Part shown: positions 1-8,203 of the stretch, in pieces
Position numbering within the stretch: the stretch's first letter is position 1
Layout of the letters: each line of letters begins with the position of its first letter
The notes under the pieces: generated by a model
Seen by the model: the letters and a program-made list of their open reading frames with translations, nothing else
Databases searched by the model: none
What the model was told of the DNA's origin: nothing
Position numbers and translations under genes: made by a program
Assembly (NCBI RefSeq): GCF_050571805.1
Contig: NZ_CP192219.1
Length of the DNA: 64,000 bases
Direction: 5' to 3' (one strand)
From: Halodesulfovibrio aestuarii
GTDB lineage: Bacteria; Desulfobacterota; Desulfovibrionia; Desulfovibrionales; Desulfovibrionaceae

Positions 1-131
1 CAGCGCTCATTGCCTGTGAAGCCCTTGGTGCAGCTAGGGCTGATATTCTTGAATATACTTCGTCCGGTGCTGTTACCGGAGACCTGTCACAGGTTGTTGG
101 ATACGCAGGAGTGATTATAGACCGCCCATAA
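1..131 (+). CDS. MEMO1-family protein (AmmeMemoRadiSam system protein B), C-terminal end only
   Basis: An open frame enters from the left edge and ends at TAA 129-131. The last 42 residues include LEYTSSGAVTGDLSQVVGYA, which resembles the C-terminus of MEMO1-family proteins (AmmeMemoRadiSam system protein B, a dioxygenase-like fold). The biochemical role of that family in bacteria is not settled. The start lies outside the window, so length and metal-site residues cannot be judged. Only 23 bases separate it from the next gene, which may be co-transcribed. Confidence 0.7.
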   Translation, partial: ALIACEALGAARADILEYTSSGAVTGDLSQVVGYAGVIIDRP

Positions 132-154
132 AACCTCGCAAGAACGCCATTGCC

Positions 155-1780
155 ATGTGCTTGCAGGGTGCGTATTGTGCGCCTATGCCTACATCCGCTT
201 CCACCCAATCTTCCCGCCATATTCATGTCCGTCCTTCACAGAAGGACGAAACTGACGTGCGTAGTTTTTTTGACAATGCCGTTGAAGGTATGTTTCGAAA
301 AGCTCGTAATGGCCGTTTTATTCTAGTCAATCCTGCTCTGGCTAAAATTTTTGGATACGCATCTCCCGGAGAAATGCTCCGCAACTTTCCTATTGATCAA
401 GACAAAGTTACCCTTGATGCCAGTCGATTTTTAGATCTGCTGACAGAACTCAAAAGCAAGGGCGAAGTTAAAAATTTTGAGATGCAGTTCCGCAGGCGGG
501 ACGGACTCCTTATGTGGGTACTCATCAATGCCCGCACGGTGTACACAGTAAAAGGTTCCATAAAATTCTACGAAGGCACCCTTGTAGACATCACCGAACG
601 AAAAGACTCTGAAACAGAACAGGCGATTATTGATGAGCAGATTCGTCAGTCGCAACGCATGGAAGCCATCGGCATTCTTGCTGGCGGTATTGCCTCCGAC
701 TTCAGCACCCTGATCCGGCCTATTGTCAGCAGTACAGAATCTGCACTCAAGCAAAGCTCCGGCAACGAACAGGTTCAAAGCAATCTGAACACTATCCTTG
801 GTGCTGCGAACAGTGCCATGGCTCTCATCAAGCAATTTCAGACTATCAGCAGACAAGGTCTGGGTGAAATGCGCCCAACCACCTTGCAACCCGTTCTTGC
901 AGAGGCAGTAGGGGATTTTCAATCCTCTCTTCCGGAACACATTCAGCTTCTGGAAGAGATTAGTGCTAATAACCGGACTGTGTTAGCTGACGTTGGACAA
1001 GTTCGACAAGTTATCGATAACCTACTAGAAAATGCAAGGCAGTCCATTGACGGTAGTGGAAAAATCACCGTACGCATGGCAGAAGTCGAATTTGATGAGC
1101 GCACAGGAGCATTCCGCGCAGATCTTATTCCCGGAAAATATCTCCGAATAACGATTCAGGATTCAGGCGTAGGGATTCCAGAACAGTTTCTTCCCCGCAT
1201 TTTTGATCCATTTTTTACCACTCGTGATTCAGAAGACGCCCAAGGTCTTGGACTTGCTGTTGCCCATGGCATCGCCCGTGCCCACGACGGAGGAATTACA
1301 GTCCTGTCAGAAGAAGGACTTGGCTCTACTTTCTGCTTTTACATTCCGTTCTATGAACAGGAGATTGACCAGTCACAGCCAATTGCCCCTTCTCCAAGGC
1401 TTGGTAGTGAACGTATTTTGCTTGTATCCCCTGAAGAACAGGAAATCCGGAAGTGGCGCAGCCTGCTTGTTCCTCTCGGCTATCGTGTAGAAGCAGTTTC
1501 CGGCAGTGTTGAAGCATTACGGTTGTTTCTTGAATCACCGGATTCGTTCGACCTGATAGTTTCAACATTTGCTATGCCGCAAATGAACGGTCTGGAGTTT
1601 GCCAGAATCCTTCTCGGGGTTCATCCAACAACCCGTCTCGTTCTCTATGCTGATCCAACAGACCCGATTACAAGCGAAATTGCCCTTGGTGCGGGTGTTC
1701 CTACCCTCGCGTATAAGCCCCTCGACACCAACAGTATTTTCAAGCTGGTGCAGTCTGCACTCGAAGACCATCAGGAGTAG
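155..1780 (+). CDS. Hybrid PAS sensor kinase lacking both phosphoacceptor residues
   Basis: 541 aa, soluble, with no membrane segment. Domains in order: PAS about 31-150, ending in LVDITERK; a dimerisation/phosphoacceptor-like region about 160-240; an HATPase domain about 250-375, with N-box NLLENA, G1 DSGVGIP, F-box IFDPFFTT and G2 GLGLA; and a receiver-like domain about 397-535. The phosphoacceptor region reads GGIASDFS where the paralogue at 44506 reads GGIAHDFN, so His is Ser181. The receiver reads DLIVSTFAMP where the paralogue reads DLLLTDQMMP, so Asp is Thr471. The acidic pair is also gone (LLVSPEE instead of LFVDDD). The ATP site looks intact. It is probably a signalling pseudokinase acting through binding or conformation. 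ATG 155 is used; ATG 185 is an alternative, and neither has a strong ribosome site. Confidence 0.88.
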   Translation: MCLQGAYCAPMPTSASTQSSRHIHVRPSQKDETDVRSFFDNAVEGMFRKARNGRFILVNPALAKIFGYASPGEMLRNFPIDQDKVTLDASRFLDLLTELKSKGEVKNFEMQFRRRDGLLMWVLINARTVYTVKGSIKFYEGTLVDITERKDSETEQAIIDEQIRQSQRMEAIGILAGGIASDFSTLIRPIVSSTESALKQSSGNEQVQSNLNTILGAANSAMALIKQFQTISRQGLGEMRPTTLQPVLAEAVGDFQSSLPEHIQLLEEISANNRTVLADVGQVRQVIDNLLENARQSIDGSGKITVRMAEVEFDERTGAFRADLIPGKYLRITIQDSGVGIPEQFLPRIFDPFFTTRDSEDAQGLGLAVAHGIARAHDGGITVLSEEGLGSTFCFYIPFYEQEIDQSQPIAPSPRLGSERILLVSPEEQEIRKWRSLLVPLGYRVEAVSGSVEALRLFLESPDSFDLIVSTFAMPQMNGLEFARILLGVHPTTRLVLYADPTDPITSEIALGAGVPTLAYKPLDTNSIFKLVQSALEDHQE

Positions 1781-1783
1781 GCG

Positions 1784-3475
1784 ATGGCTCGCGTTCTCAT
1801 TATCGATAACGACCCTGTTTTTTCTGAAACTCTGGCTTCAATTGTTACCGGCCTCGGACACCGCAGCAAACAGGTAAAATCACTTAGAGAAGCTTTTATA
1901 TCCGGTCGCAAGCATTACACGGACATTGTATACCTCAATACACAGCTTCCGGATGGAAGTGGTCTGCTGGCAATTGCACAACTTAATGCCATGCGTGGAC
2001 ACCCTGAGATTATTGTTATGACCGGAACCCCGACACCGGACGGTGCTGAGAAAGCTATCCGGAACGGTGCATGGGATTACGTCGAAAAGCAAAGTTCCGT
2101 TGACCGTTTAGTACTTCCGCTTATTCGCGCTATCGACTACAGGGGCAAGCGCCCGACTAAAAACGGAGCTGTTAAGCTTAAACGCAGCGGCATTATCGGT
2201 GACAGTGCCGGTATCAAAAAATGTCTGGCTCTCGTGGCTGAAGCTGCTTCTTCTGACGCCTCAGCGCTGCTGCTCGGTGAAACCGGTGTAGGTAAAGAAG
2301 TCTTCGCCCGTGCTGTACACGAAAACAGCCTTCGAGCTACCGGCCCGTTTGTGGCTGTTGACTGTGCATCCATGTCACGCACGCTTGCCAGCTCCATCCT
2401 CTTCGGTCACCAAAAAGGTGCCTTCACCGGAGCAGATAAAGATCGGGAAGGCCTTGTCGCACAGGCAAACAACGGAACCCTCTTCCTCGATGAGGTGGGC
2501 GAACTCCCCCTTGCTATGCAGAAAATTTTTCTGCGAGTTTTACAGGAGCACAAATTCCGCCCTGTTGGTGCGAGAACTGAAAAAATATCGGACTTCCGTC
2601 TCATCTGCGCCACCAACAGAAGCCTTGATGAAATGGTTGCACGCGGTACATTCCGCAGTGACCTGCTGTTCCGAATCCGTACCGTTGTAATGGCATTGCC
2701 CCCCCTACGAGAAAGAGCCGATGACCTCCCACGGCTTATTGAGCACTATGTTAAACAACTGTGCGGAAAATATGGTATGCCGGCCAAAGGGATTTCGCCA
2801 GATCTGCTTGACCTTGCTAAAGAGTATTCGTGGCCGGGAAACGTGCGCGAATTGATTCATACTCTGGAACGCGCGGTGTTGGCAGCAAAAGATACTTCCA
2901 AGATTTTCAGCCGGCATTTACCAGATCATATACGTATTAATATTGCCCGGGCGGCTGCGGACAAAACACAGCGTGAAGAAAAGCAAGTCTCCGAGCATAA
3001 CGGGGCATTCTGCGCGTTATCTGAAGCTGAAAACAACACTGAAAACTACACAGCACAACTTGCCACCTCACCTGTAGAACAAGAATCACCGCGTCATCTG
3101 CCTCCGCAGTTTGCGATTACCACACCTGCGCCCATGGTCGTGCCCCGGCAAAACAGTGACGGTCGTTTTACAAGCAACGTACAATGGGCAGAGGACATCC
3201 CACCAACATCTATATCGTCACAGTTTGGCACAGGCTATCAATCTGAAAATTCCGTGATCTCGGACAAAGAGTCGACAAATTCCGCGATCGAGGACGTTCA
3301 AATCTCTGCGACATCTATTAAGCCATTTTTTGAATTCAGAGACGAAGCTTTCTCACAATATCTTCAGAATCTTATGGCATTATCTGAGGGAAAAGTAGCA
3401 ACAGCCTGCAAATTATCAGGCCTTTCCCGTTCCTATTTATACGACCTGTTAAAAAAGCACTCAGTCAAAAAATAG
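1784..3475 (+). CDS. NtrC-family sigma54 activator with phosphoacceptor Asp replaced by Asn
   Basis: 563 aa. Receiver domain 1-120, AAA+ domain about 128-365, a low-complexity linker about 390-520, and a Fis-type helix-turn-helix about 530-560. The receiver reads VYLNTQLPDGSG where the paralogue at 46397 reads VFLDVQLPDGNG, so the phosphorylated Asp is Asn52. The AAA+ domain keeps Walker A GETGVGKE, the sigma54-contacting GAFTGA loop, Walker B LFLDEVGELP and the arginine-finger region GTFRSDLLFRI. It should therefore still be able to remodel sigma54 holoenzyme. AGGAG overlaps the stop of the kinase gene 3 bases upstream, so the two are coupled. Expected regulation is phosphorylation-independent, perhaps by the partner pseudokinase. 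Likely targets are the dyads and promoter just downstream. Confidence 0.9.
   Translation: MARVLIIDNDPVFSETLASIVTGLGHRSKQVKSLREAFISGRKHYTDIVYLNTQLPDGSGLLAIAQLNAMRGHPEIIVMTGTPTPDGAEKAIRNGAWDYVEKQSSVDRLVLPLIRAIDYRGKRPTKNGAVKLKRSGIIGDSAGIKKCLALVAEAASSDASALLLGETGVGKEVFARAVHENSLRATGPFVAVDCASMSRTLASSILFGHQKGAFTGADKDREGLVAQANNGTLFLDEVGELPLAMQKIFLRVLQEHKFRPVGARTEKISDFRLICATNRSLDEMVARGTFRSDLLFRIRTVVMALPPLRERADDLPRLIEHYVKQLCGKYGMPAKGISPDLLDLAKEYSWPGNVRELIHTLERAVLAAKDTSKIFSRHLPDHIRINIARAAADKTQREEKQVSEHNGAFCALSEAENNTENYTAQLATSPVEQESPRHLPPQFAITTPAPMVVPRQNSDGRFTSNVQWAEDIPPTSISSQFGTGYQSENSVISDKESTNSAIEDVQISATSIKPFFEFRDEAFSQYLQNLMALSEGKVATACKLSGLSRSYLYDLLKKHSVKK
3251..3296. repeat. Two copies of a TCCG-N6-GGAC dyad inside the activator gene
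   Basis: TCCGTGATCTCGGACA (3251-3266) and TCCGCGATCGAGGACG (3281-3296) lie exactly 30 bp apart and match the two copies downstream of the gene. Each is an imperfect inverted repeat of the half-site TCCGYGA. They lie in the low-complexity linker of the coding sequence. Candidate distal binding sites. Confidence 0.5.
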
Positions 3476-3525
3476 CATCTGGCAACAGAATTCATCCGCG
3501 TCCTAATACATACTCCCAACTTTAA

Positions 3526-3562
3526 TCCGCTATTCAGGACATCTTATCCGCTATCACGGACA
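3526..3562. promoter_or_regulatory. Tandem dyads, candidate upstream activator sites
   Basis: TCCGCTATTCAGGACA (3526-3541) and TCCGCTATCACGGACA (3547-3562) are 21 bp apart, two helical turns. They sit about 120-155 bp upstream of the predicted sigma54 start site, the usual distance for enhancer sites of NtrC-type activators. With copies 3251 and 3281 the shared form is TCCGYKAT-N3-GGAC. The activator gene next door ends in a Fis-type HTH that would bind such dyads. Confidence 0.6.
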
Positions 3563-3656
3563 CTTTTAGCAACTTTGATGGCGCGCCTCGACGAAATCCA
3601 TTCTCATTTATAACTATAACTAATTTTCTTTTTTATTATAAATAGGTTATGACAAA

Positions 3657-3672
3657 TGGCACATTTCTTGGT
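3657..3672 (+). promoter_or_regulatory. Sigma54-like -24/-12 promoter
   Basis: TGGCACATTTCTTGGT matches the sigma54 consensus TGGCAC-N5-TTGCW except for G instead of C in the -12 element. The GG at 3658 and the G at 3670 have the required 12-bp offset. The predicted start is near 3683. It lies in AT-rich non-coding DNA and precedes a structured, terminated RNA. Confidence 0.6.
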
Positions 3673-3682
3673 ATAGAGTCAG

Positions 3683-3846
3683 CAGTGCAGGAGAAATGGT
3701 CTGCTCCTGAAAAGAAATTTCCCCGAGTGTCGGACAAAGTTAGGGGAAGCTACTTTTTTTCGTACCGGCGAAAACTACCCGGTTTCCTTGATCGCTTAGT
3801 CGATTGAAAAATACGCGCTGCAGCTTGCTGTAGCGCGATTTTTTTT
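3683..3846 (+). ncRNA. Putative sigma54-dependent structured small RNA
   Basis: About 164 nt from the predicted start to the end of a T8 run. Three local stems precede the terminator: CAGGAG/CTCCTG (3687-3709), TTCCCC/GGGGAA (3719-3758) and ACCGG/CCGGT (about 3764-3783). The terminator is CGCGCTGCAG-CTTG-CTGTAGCGCG (3814-3837) followed by A and eight T. There is no convincing open reading frame. The strong terminator 137 bp before the next ATG favours a stand-alone RNA. A long attenuated leader for the gene at 3983 is the alternative. I do not recognise a known riboswitch class. Confidence 0.5.
3814..3846 (+). terminator. Intrinsic terminator of the putative small RNA
   Basis: A 10-bp GC-rich stem with one G-T pair and a CTTG tetraloop, followed by ATTTTTTTT. 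A textbook Rho-independent terminator on the plus strand. Confidence 0.85.
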
Positions 3847-3982
3847 ACACAAAACTGTTCCACCGTTTTCATCACAATCAACAACTCTCCGGAAAGTCAT
3901 CAAAAGAGATTCATACTCCAAACATAGCACCTCTACTTGAAATTACTTTTTGTGTGACGTACCACCACCCCAAGGAGACTTC

Positions 3983-5065
3983 ATGTCACACGCATCCATC
4001 AGTACCTCGTCATCCACATCCCGCAAACGTAAATCCAAGAGCCCGATAAAGGCACTTATTATTGCAATTACCTGCTCACTTACAGCACTGGCAGTAATTC
4101 TTACTAATGACCCGAGCCTGATTTTATGGGATAAAGCATGGCCGGGACTTATACGTCCCCTTTTGCGCATGCTCGGCTTCCTTGGAATCGGGCTTATTGT
4201 TGGTATTACGGTTGAAGGCATGGGTTGGGCACCACTTCTTGCAACCCTTGTCCGCCCTGTTATGCGTTTCGGAAATCTTAAAGATGAATCCGGTGCGGCA
4301 TTCACTACAGCTTTTTTTTCCGGCACAGCTGCCAATACAATGCTCATGACATTCTGGAAGGAAAAAAAAATCTCCCTGCAGGAAATGAAGCTAAGTTATC
4401 TCATTAACACAGGCTTACCTGTCTTTCTCCTGCACCTTCCAACCACTTTTTTTATTATTGTACCGATGACACGCACAGCCGGAGCCATCTACCTTTCTCT
4501 TAATGGGATAGCTGCTCTACTGCGTACTTTTCTACTGCTCATCTGGACCCGCATAAAGCTGGCTCCACATGCTGCGACATCTGCAGCGGAAAACCAACCG
4601 GCACACCGCAAAACATCCGCAGCAAAAGTTTTAGATGCGTTCCGCAAACGCTTCCTCCGCATCTGCACTATCACCGCACCTGTGTACTTTCTCATCTATG
4701 CATTAAACCAAGCCGGTATGTTTGAATACCTGCGCACCACAGCAGCCGGATGGATCACATCTGCATACCTCCCTGTTGAAGCTGTCAGCGTAGTTGTTTT
4801 TGCCGTTGCTGCAGAATTCACTACAGGCATTGCTGCTGCAGGTGCATTACTGGATGGCGGGGCGCTTACCACTGAACAGCTTGTCCTTGCCCTTGTGCTG
4901 GGAACCATTGTAGCAACACCAATTCGTGCTTTGCGTCATCAATTGCCATCACAGACCGGTGTTTTCTCCTTTAAAATTGGCTTCCCTATGCTGCTTATGA
5001 GTCAAGCCTTACGCATCAGCTGCCTTATCTGTGTAACATCCTTATATATTTGGATTGCGGGATAA
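3983..5065 (+). CDS. Nucleoside-recognition (Gate) domain membrane protein
   Basis: 360 aa from ATG 3983, chosen because AAGGAG sits 6 bases upstream; an earlier in-frame GTG at 3950 lacks a ribosome site. The basic N-terminus (SRKRKSKS) is followed by about eight hydrophobic segments. The region RMLGFLGIGLIVGITVEGMG and the later FFSGTAANTML resemble the Gate/nucleoside-recognition membrane family related to spore maturation proteins SpmA/SpmB and nucleoside transporters. The substrate is unknown. It follows the putative small RNA and precedes the cobalamin riboswitch, so it is probably its own transcription unit. Confidence 0.7.
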   Translation: MSHASISTSSSTSRKRKSKSPIKALIIAITCSLTALAVILTNDPSLILWDKAWPGLIRPLLRMLGFLGIGLIVGITVEGMGWAPLLATLVRPVMRFGNLKDESGAAFTTAFFSGTAANTMLMTFWKEKKISLQEMKLSYLINTGLPVFLLHLPTTFFIIVPMTRTAGAIYLSLNGIAALLRTFLLLIWTRIKLAPHAATSAAENQPAHRKTSAAKVLDAFRKRFLRICTITAPVYFLIYALNQAGMFEYLRTTAAGWITSAYLPVEAVSVVVFAVAAEFTTGIAAAGALLDGGALTTEQLVLALVLGTIVATPIRALRHQLPSQTGVFSFKIGFPMLLMSQALRISCLICVTSLYIWIAG

Positions 5066-5112
5066 TAATATCACTTCTTGACCACTCAATTTTATTACGT
5101 ATATTGTACCAC

Positions 5113-5268
5113 ACTTCAGGTGCTCAATGAGCCTAATAGGGAATCCCGTTAAAATCGGGAGCGGTCCCGCCGCCGTAAGTTTTATTCAATTTTTCTTCAT
5201 ATTATACCACTGGGTTTACCGGGAAGGTCGGAGAAAAAGAAACAAGCCGGAAGACCTGCCTGAGACTT
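5113..5268 (+). ncRNA. Cobalamin (AdoCbl-type) riboswitch
   Basis: Conserved elements are present in order: GGTGCTC at the 5' side of P1, AATAGGGAATCCCGT, GAGCGGTCCCGCCGCCGTAA, CACTGGG, and the B12 box AAGCCGGAAGACCTGCCTGA (about 5244-5263). It lies 180 bp before cbiK, in a leader with no other gene. It should repress the cbiK-ABC-cobI operon when B12 is abundant. No clear terminator follows, so control may act on translation initiation. Confidence 0.95.
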
Positions 5269-5450
5269 TGTGGATATTCACACCACGTCTACCTTCGAAT
5301 GCCTATCACCCTTCTTTTCGGCAGACTGTGAATATCAGGCACGTTTTGCAAGCACGGGGCCTTGTTCTGCAAAATACACTTCGCTATCAGTGCGTGCTAT
5401 GCACTGCCAATGCGTCATACTCCCCGCCCCAAACGTTGGAGGCTTTTGCC

Positions 5451-6335
5451 ATGATCCGCAGTCGTTCTTTACGACTCATGCTCGCTGTTGTCTTTGTTTT
5501 CGCTTTGTCATTCCCTGCTTTTGCCGGACACGGACAAACCGAAACCCCTAAAAAGGGCATCCTGCTCGTAGCATTCGGAACTTCCGTACCTGAAGCTCGT
5601 GTGTCATTGGAAAATATTGGTGAAGAAGTTGCCAAAGCTTTTCCTGATACTGAAATCCGCTGGGCATACTCTGCTGCTATCATCCGTAATAAAATCAAGC
5701 GCACAGAAAACATGATTGTTCCTTCCCCTGCCACTGCCCTTGCGCAAATGGGAGATGAAGGCTTTACCCATGTTGCAGTTCAGTCTCTGCACACAATTCC
5801 TGGACAGGAATTTTCTGACATCAAAAAAACTGCTTCGGCATTCAACGGCATTCCAAAAAGTATCAGCCACATTGCTGTTGGCGCACCGCTTTTAAATTCG
5901 CCTGCTGATGTAGCTAACATGGCGAAAGTACTCCCGACCCTTATTCCTGCTGAACGCAAAAAAGACGAAGCAGTGATCTTTATGGGACATGGCACACACG
6001 ATCCAGGCAACATCTACTACCCAGGTCTTGCCACCTACTTACAGGAACAGGATCGCAATATTTATGTAGCTACTGTTGAAGGCTACCCAGCTCTCGACAA
6101 TGTTATTCCTAAGCTCAAAGCTAAAGGAATCAAAAAAGTATGGCTTATGCCGCTTATGTCTGTTGCAGGCGACCACGCCCGCAACGATATGGCCGGCCCG
6201 GAAGACGACAGCTGGCAATCCATCCTTAAAAAGGAAGGATTCAAAGTACAGCCTGTACTTAAAGGCACTGGCGAGTATGACATTGTTGTTGCCCAATGGG
6301 TTGCACATTTGAAAAAAGCATTTAACTCACTGTAA
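5451..6335 (+). CDS. cbiK: Periplasmic sirohydrochlorin cobaltochelatase CbiK
   Basis: 294 aa from ATG 5451, preceded by TTGGAGGC. The upstream in-frame codons run through the riboswitch and are not coding. A Sec signal peptide is clear (LMLAVVFVFALSFPAFA), so this is the exported type known as CbiKP in Desulfovibrio vulgaris. The class II chelatase fold begins at GILLVAFGTS. Candidate metal/tetrapyrrole ligands are in QSLHTIPGQEF and FMGHGTHDPGN. It inserts Co2+ into sirohydrochlorin for corrin synthesis. Why a chelatase is periplasmic is still debated, and heme or iron handling has been proposed. First gene of the B12-controlled operon. Confidence 0.95.
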   Translation: MIRSRSLRLMLAVVFVFALSFPAFAGHGQTETPKKGILLVAFGTSVPEARVSLENIGEEVAKAFPDTEIRWAYSAAIIRNKIKRTENMIVPSPATALAQMGDEGFTHVAVQSLHTIPGQEFSDIKKTASAFNGIPKSISHIAVGAPLLNSPADVANMAKVLPTLIPAERKKDEAVIFMGHGTHDPGNIYYPGLATYLQEQDRNIYVATVEGYPALDNVIPKLKAKGIKKVWLMPLMSVAGDHARNDMAGPEDDSWQSILKKEGFKVQPVLKGTGEYDIVVAQWVAHLKKAFNSL

Positions 6336-6338
6336 GTT

Positions 6339-7406
6339 ATGACTCGAACAGCAGACATTGCACAGCGTCGTACCCGCCGCTGCGTTCTATTCGCCAGCAT
6401 CACGGCTCTGACCTGTGTGGTGTCTGCAGTTTTGGCTTCTGCATATGGTCCGTTAGAAATACCTATTCAACAGACATTCCGAACGCTGGCACATCACATT
6501 TTCTTCAGTACACAAAATGCTGAAACAGCCAACTCCATTGTTGTGTGGGAAATCAGATTCAGCCGGATTGTTCTTTCTCTGCTCATAGGAAGCGGCCTCG
6601 CCATTTCAGGTACAGTCTTTCAAGGAATTTTACGCAACCCGCTTGCAGACCCTTTTACAATAGGCGTTTCAAGCGGCGCAGCATTTGGTGCCTCTGTCGC
6701 TATTTTCTTTGGATTTTCAGGAGCTATCCCGTATCTAGCCGGAATAGGAATGGTTCCCATTGCCGCCCTTATAGGTGCTCTGCTCGCTCTTGGAGCAGTT
6801 ATCACCCTCGGCAGCATGGGCGGCCAGCTCAAACGAGATGCGCTTGTACTTGCCGGTGTTGTTGTTGCAACATTCCTTGCCGCGCTCATATCTCTCATCA
6901 AGTCACTTGATGAAGATTCCGTCGCTTCAATAGTATTCTGGATTATGGGAAGTTTACAGGGAAGAAGCTGGCAACACGTTCAGCTTATCCTGCCGTGGTA
7001 CGGATTAGGCGTCGCTATTATCTGGCGATTCTCCCGTGAGCTGGATATCCTTTCACTTGGTGAAACCCAAGCGCAACAATTGGGAATGAATGCAAGCCGC
7101 GTTCGACTATGGTTGCTCGTTGGTGCCAGCATGATCACCGGTGCGTCTGTTGCTGTTTCCGGTGTTATCGGATTTGTGGGACTTGTGGTGCCGCACCTTG
7201 TACGTCTTGTACAAGGCGGGGAACACAGACCGTTGCTCGTAAGTTCTGCCCTTATCGGTGGATTGCTTCTACTATGGTCAGATGTGCTTGCCCGCACCAT
7301 TCTACCGGAAGGTGCCGAACTGCCTGTCGGTGTTGTTACAGCACTTCTTGGTGGGCCTTTCTTCTGCCTGCTCCTACATCGTACCATGAAGCGGAGCAGC
7401 CGGTAA
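6339..7406 (+). CDS. FecCD/BtuC-type ABC transporter permease
   Basis: 355 aa with about ten hydrophobic segments. The FecCD/BtuC signatures are visible: GTVFQGILRNPLADPFTIGV, SVAVSGVIGFVGLVVPHLVR and the C-terminal ELPVGVVTALLGGPFF. These importers move B12, heme, iron chelates or cobalt complexes. It starts 3 bases after cbiK and its stop overlaps the next start (TAATG). The riboswitch and operon partners argue for a cobalt, cobinamide or B12-like substrate. Iron or heme cannot be excluded. Confidence 0.92.
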   Translation: MTRTADIAQRRTRRCVLFASITALTCVVSAVLASAYGPLEIPIQQTFRTLAHHIFFSTQNAETANSIVVWEIRFSRIVLSLLIGSGLAISGTVFQGILRNPLADPFTIGVSSGAAFGASVAIFFGFSGAIPYLAGIGMVPIAALIGALLALGAVITLGSMGGQLKRDALVLAGVVVATFLAALISLIKSLDEDSVASIVFWIMGSLQGRSWQHVQLILPWYGLGVAIIWRFSRELDILSLGETQAQQLGMNASRVRLWLLVGASMITGASVAVSGVIGFVGLVVPHLVRLVQGGEHRPLLVSSALIGGLLLLWSDVLARTILPEGAELPVGVVTALLGGPFFCLLLHRTMKRSSR

Positions 7407-8203
7407 TGTCCGCAAGCATCACCGTAAAAAACCTTTCTGCGGGCTACTCAAAGACTCCTGTACTACATGATGTTTCATTGTTGATTCAGCAAGGAGAAAT
7501 GGTAGGCCTTCTAGGGCCAAACGGAAGCGGTAAAACGACGCTGCTCATGTCGCTTTCAGGGGTAAAAAAGCCACTACAAGGTTCAGTCACACTGAATCAG
7601 ACGAATCTATTACAAATACCGCCCAAACTGCGTGCAGCACAAATTGCATCCGTACCGCAGTATACAGGTGAAACGCCGGATATAGAGGTTCTCTCCCTCG
7701 TGCTTATGGGACGATACCCTTACATATCAGCCCTCGGAGGGTACAGTGCTGAGGATAAAAAAATTGCCTTAGCCTGTATGAAAGAAACAGCCACCGACAA
7801 TTTTGCTTACAGGTCAGCACGTGATCTTTCCGGTGGAGAATTCCAACGGGTTTTAATTGCACGGGCACTGACTCAACAAGCACAAACAATACTGCTGGAC
7901 GAAGCCACATCCGGCCTCGACGTAGCACGTACCATTGAAATATTTGATTTACTGAAACAACGGCACCACACAGGAACGACCGTAGTTGCAGCAATCCATG
8001 ATATCAACCTTGCAGCCCTCTACTGTACACGGCTTGTGTTTCTCAAACATGGACGAATTGTACTGGACGGCACTGTTGAAGACGTTTTTACTGACGACAA
8101 TCTGACGACAATTTATGACACACCAATTCACACATTCAAGCATCCGGTTACCAATGCGCCTCAAGCATTTTTTACTCCCGGCTCTACTGCTACTCATCGC
8201 TAG
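7406..8203 (+). CDS. BtuD/FecE-type ABC transporter ATP-binding protein
   Basis: 265 aa from ATG 7406, which shares one base with the permease stop. A longer in-frame reading back to 7109 runs inside the permease and is not coding. Walker A is GPNGSGKTT, the signature is LSGGE, Walker B is TILLDEAT, and the switch His is in AAIHDIN. It energises the permease at 6339. Its 3' end overlaps the binding-protein gene by 50 bases, consistent with tight coupling. Confidence 0.93.
   Translation: MSASITVKNLSAGYSKTPVLHDVSLLIQQGEMVGLLGPNGSGKTTLLMSLSGVKKPLQGSVTLNQTNLLQIPPKLRAAQIASVPQYTGETPDIEVLSLVLMGRYPYISALGGYSAEDKKIALACMKETATDNFAYRSARDLSGGEFQRVLIARALTQQAQTILLDEATSGLDVARTIEIFDLLKQRHHTGTTVVAAIHDINLAALYCTRLVFLKHGRIVLDGTVEDVFTDDNLTTIYDTPIHTFKHPVTNAPQAFFTPGSTATHR

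Noticed and set aside
5127..5450. Upstream in-frame extension of cbiK
   Set aside because: It runs through the cobalamin riboswitch and has no protein similarity. ATG 5451 has a ribosome site and begins the signal peptide.
7109..7405. In-frame extension of the ABC ATPase gene
   Set aside because: It lies entirely inside the permease gene in another frame; homology begins at ATG 7406.
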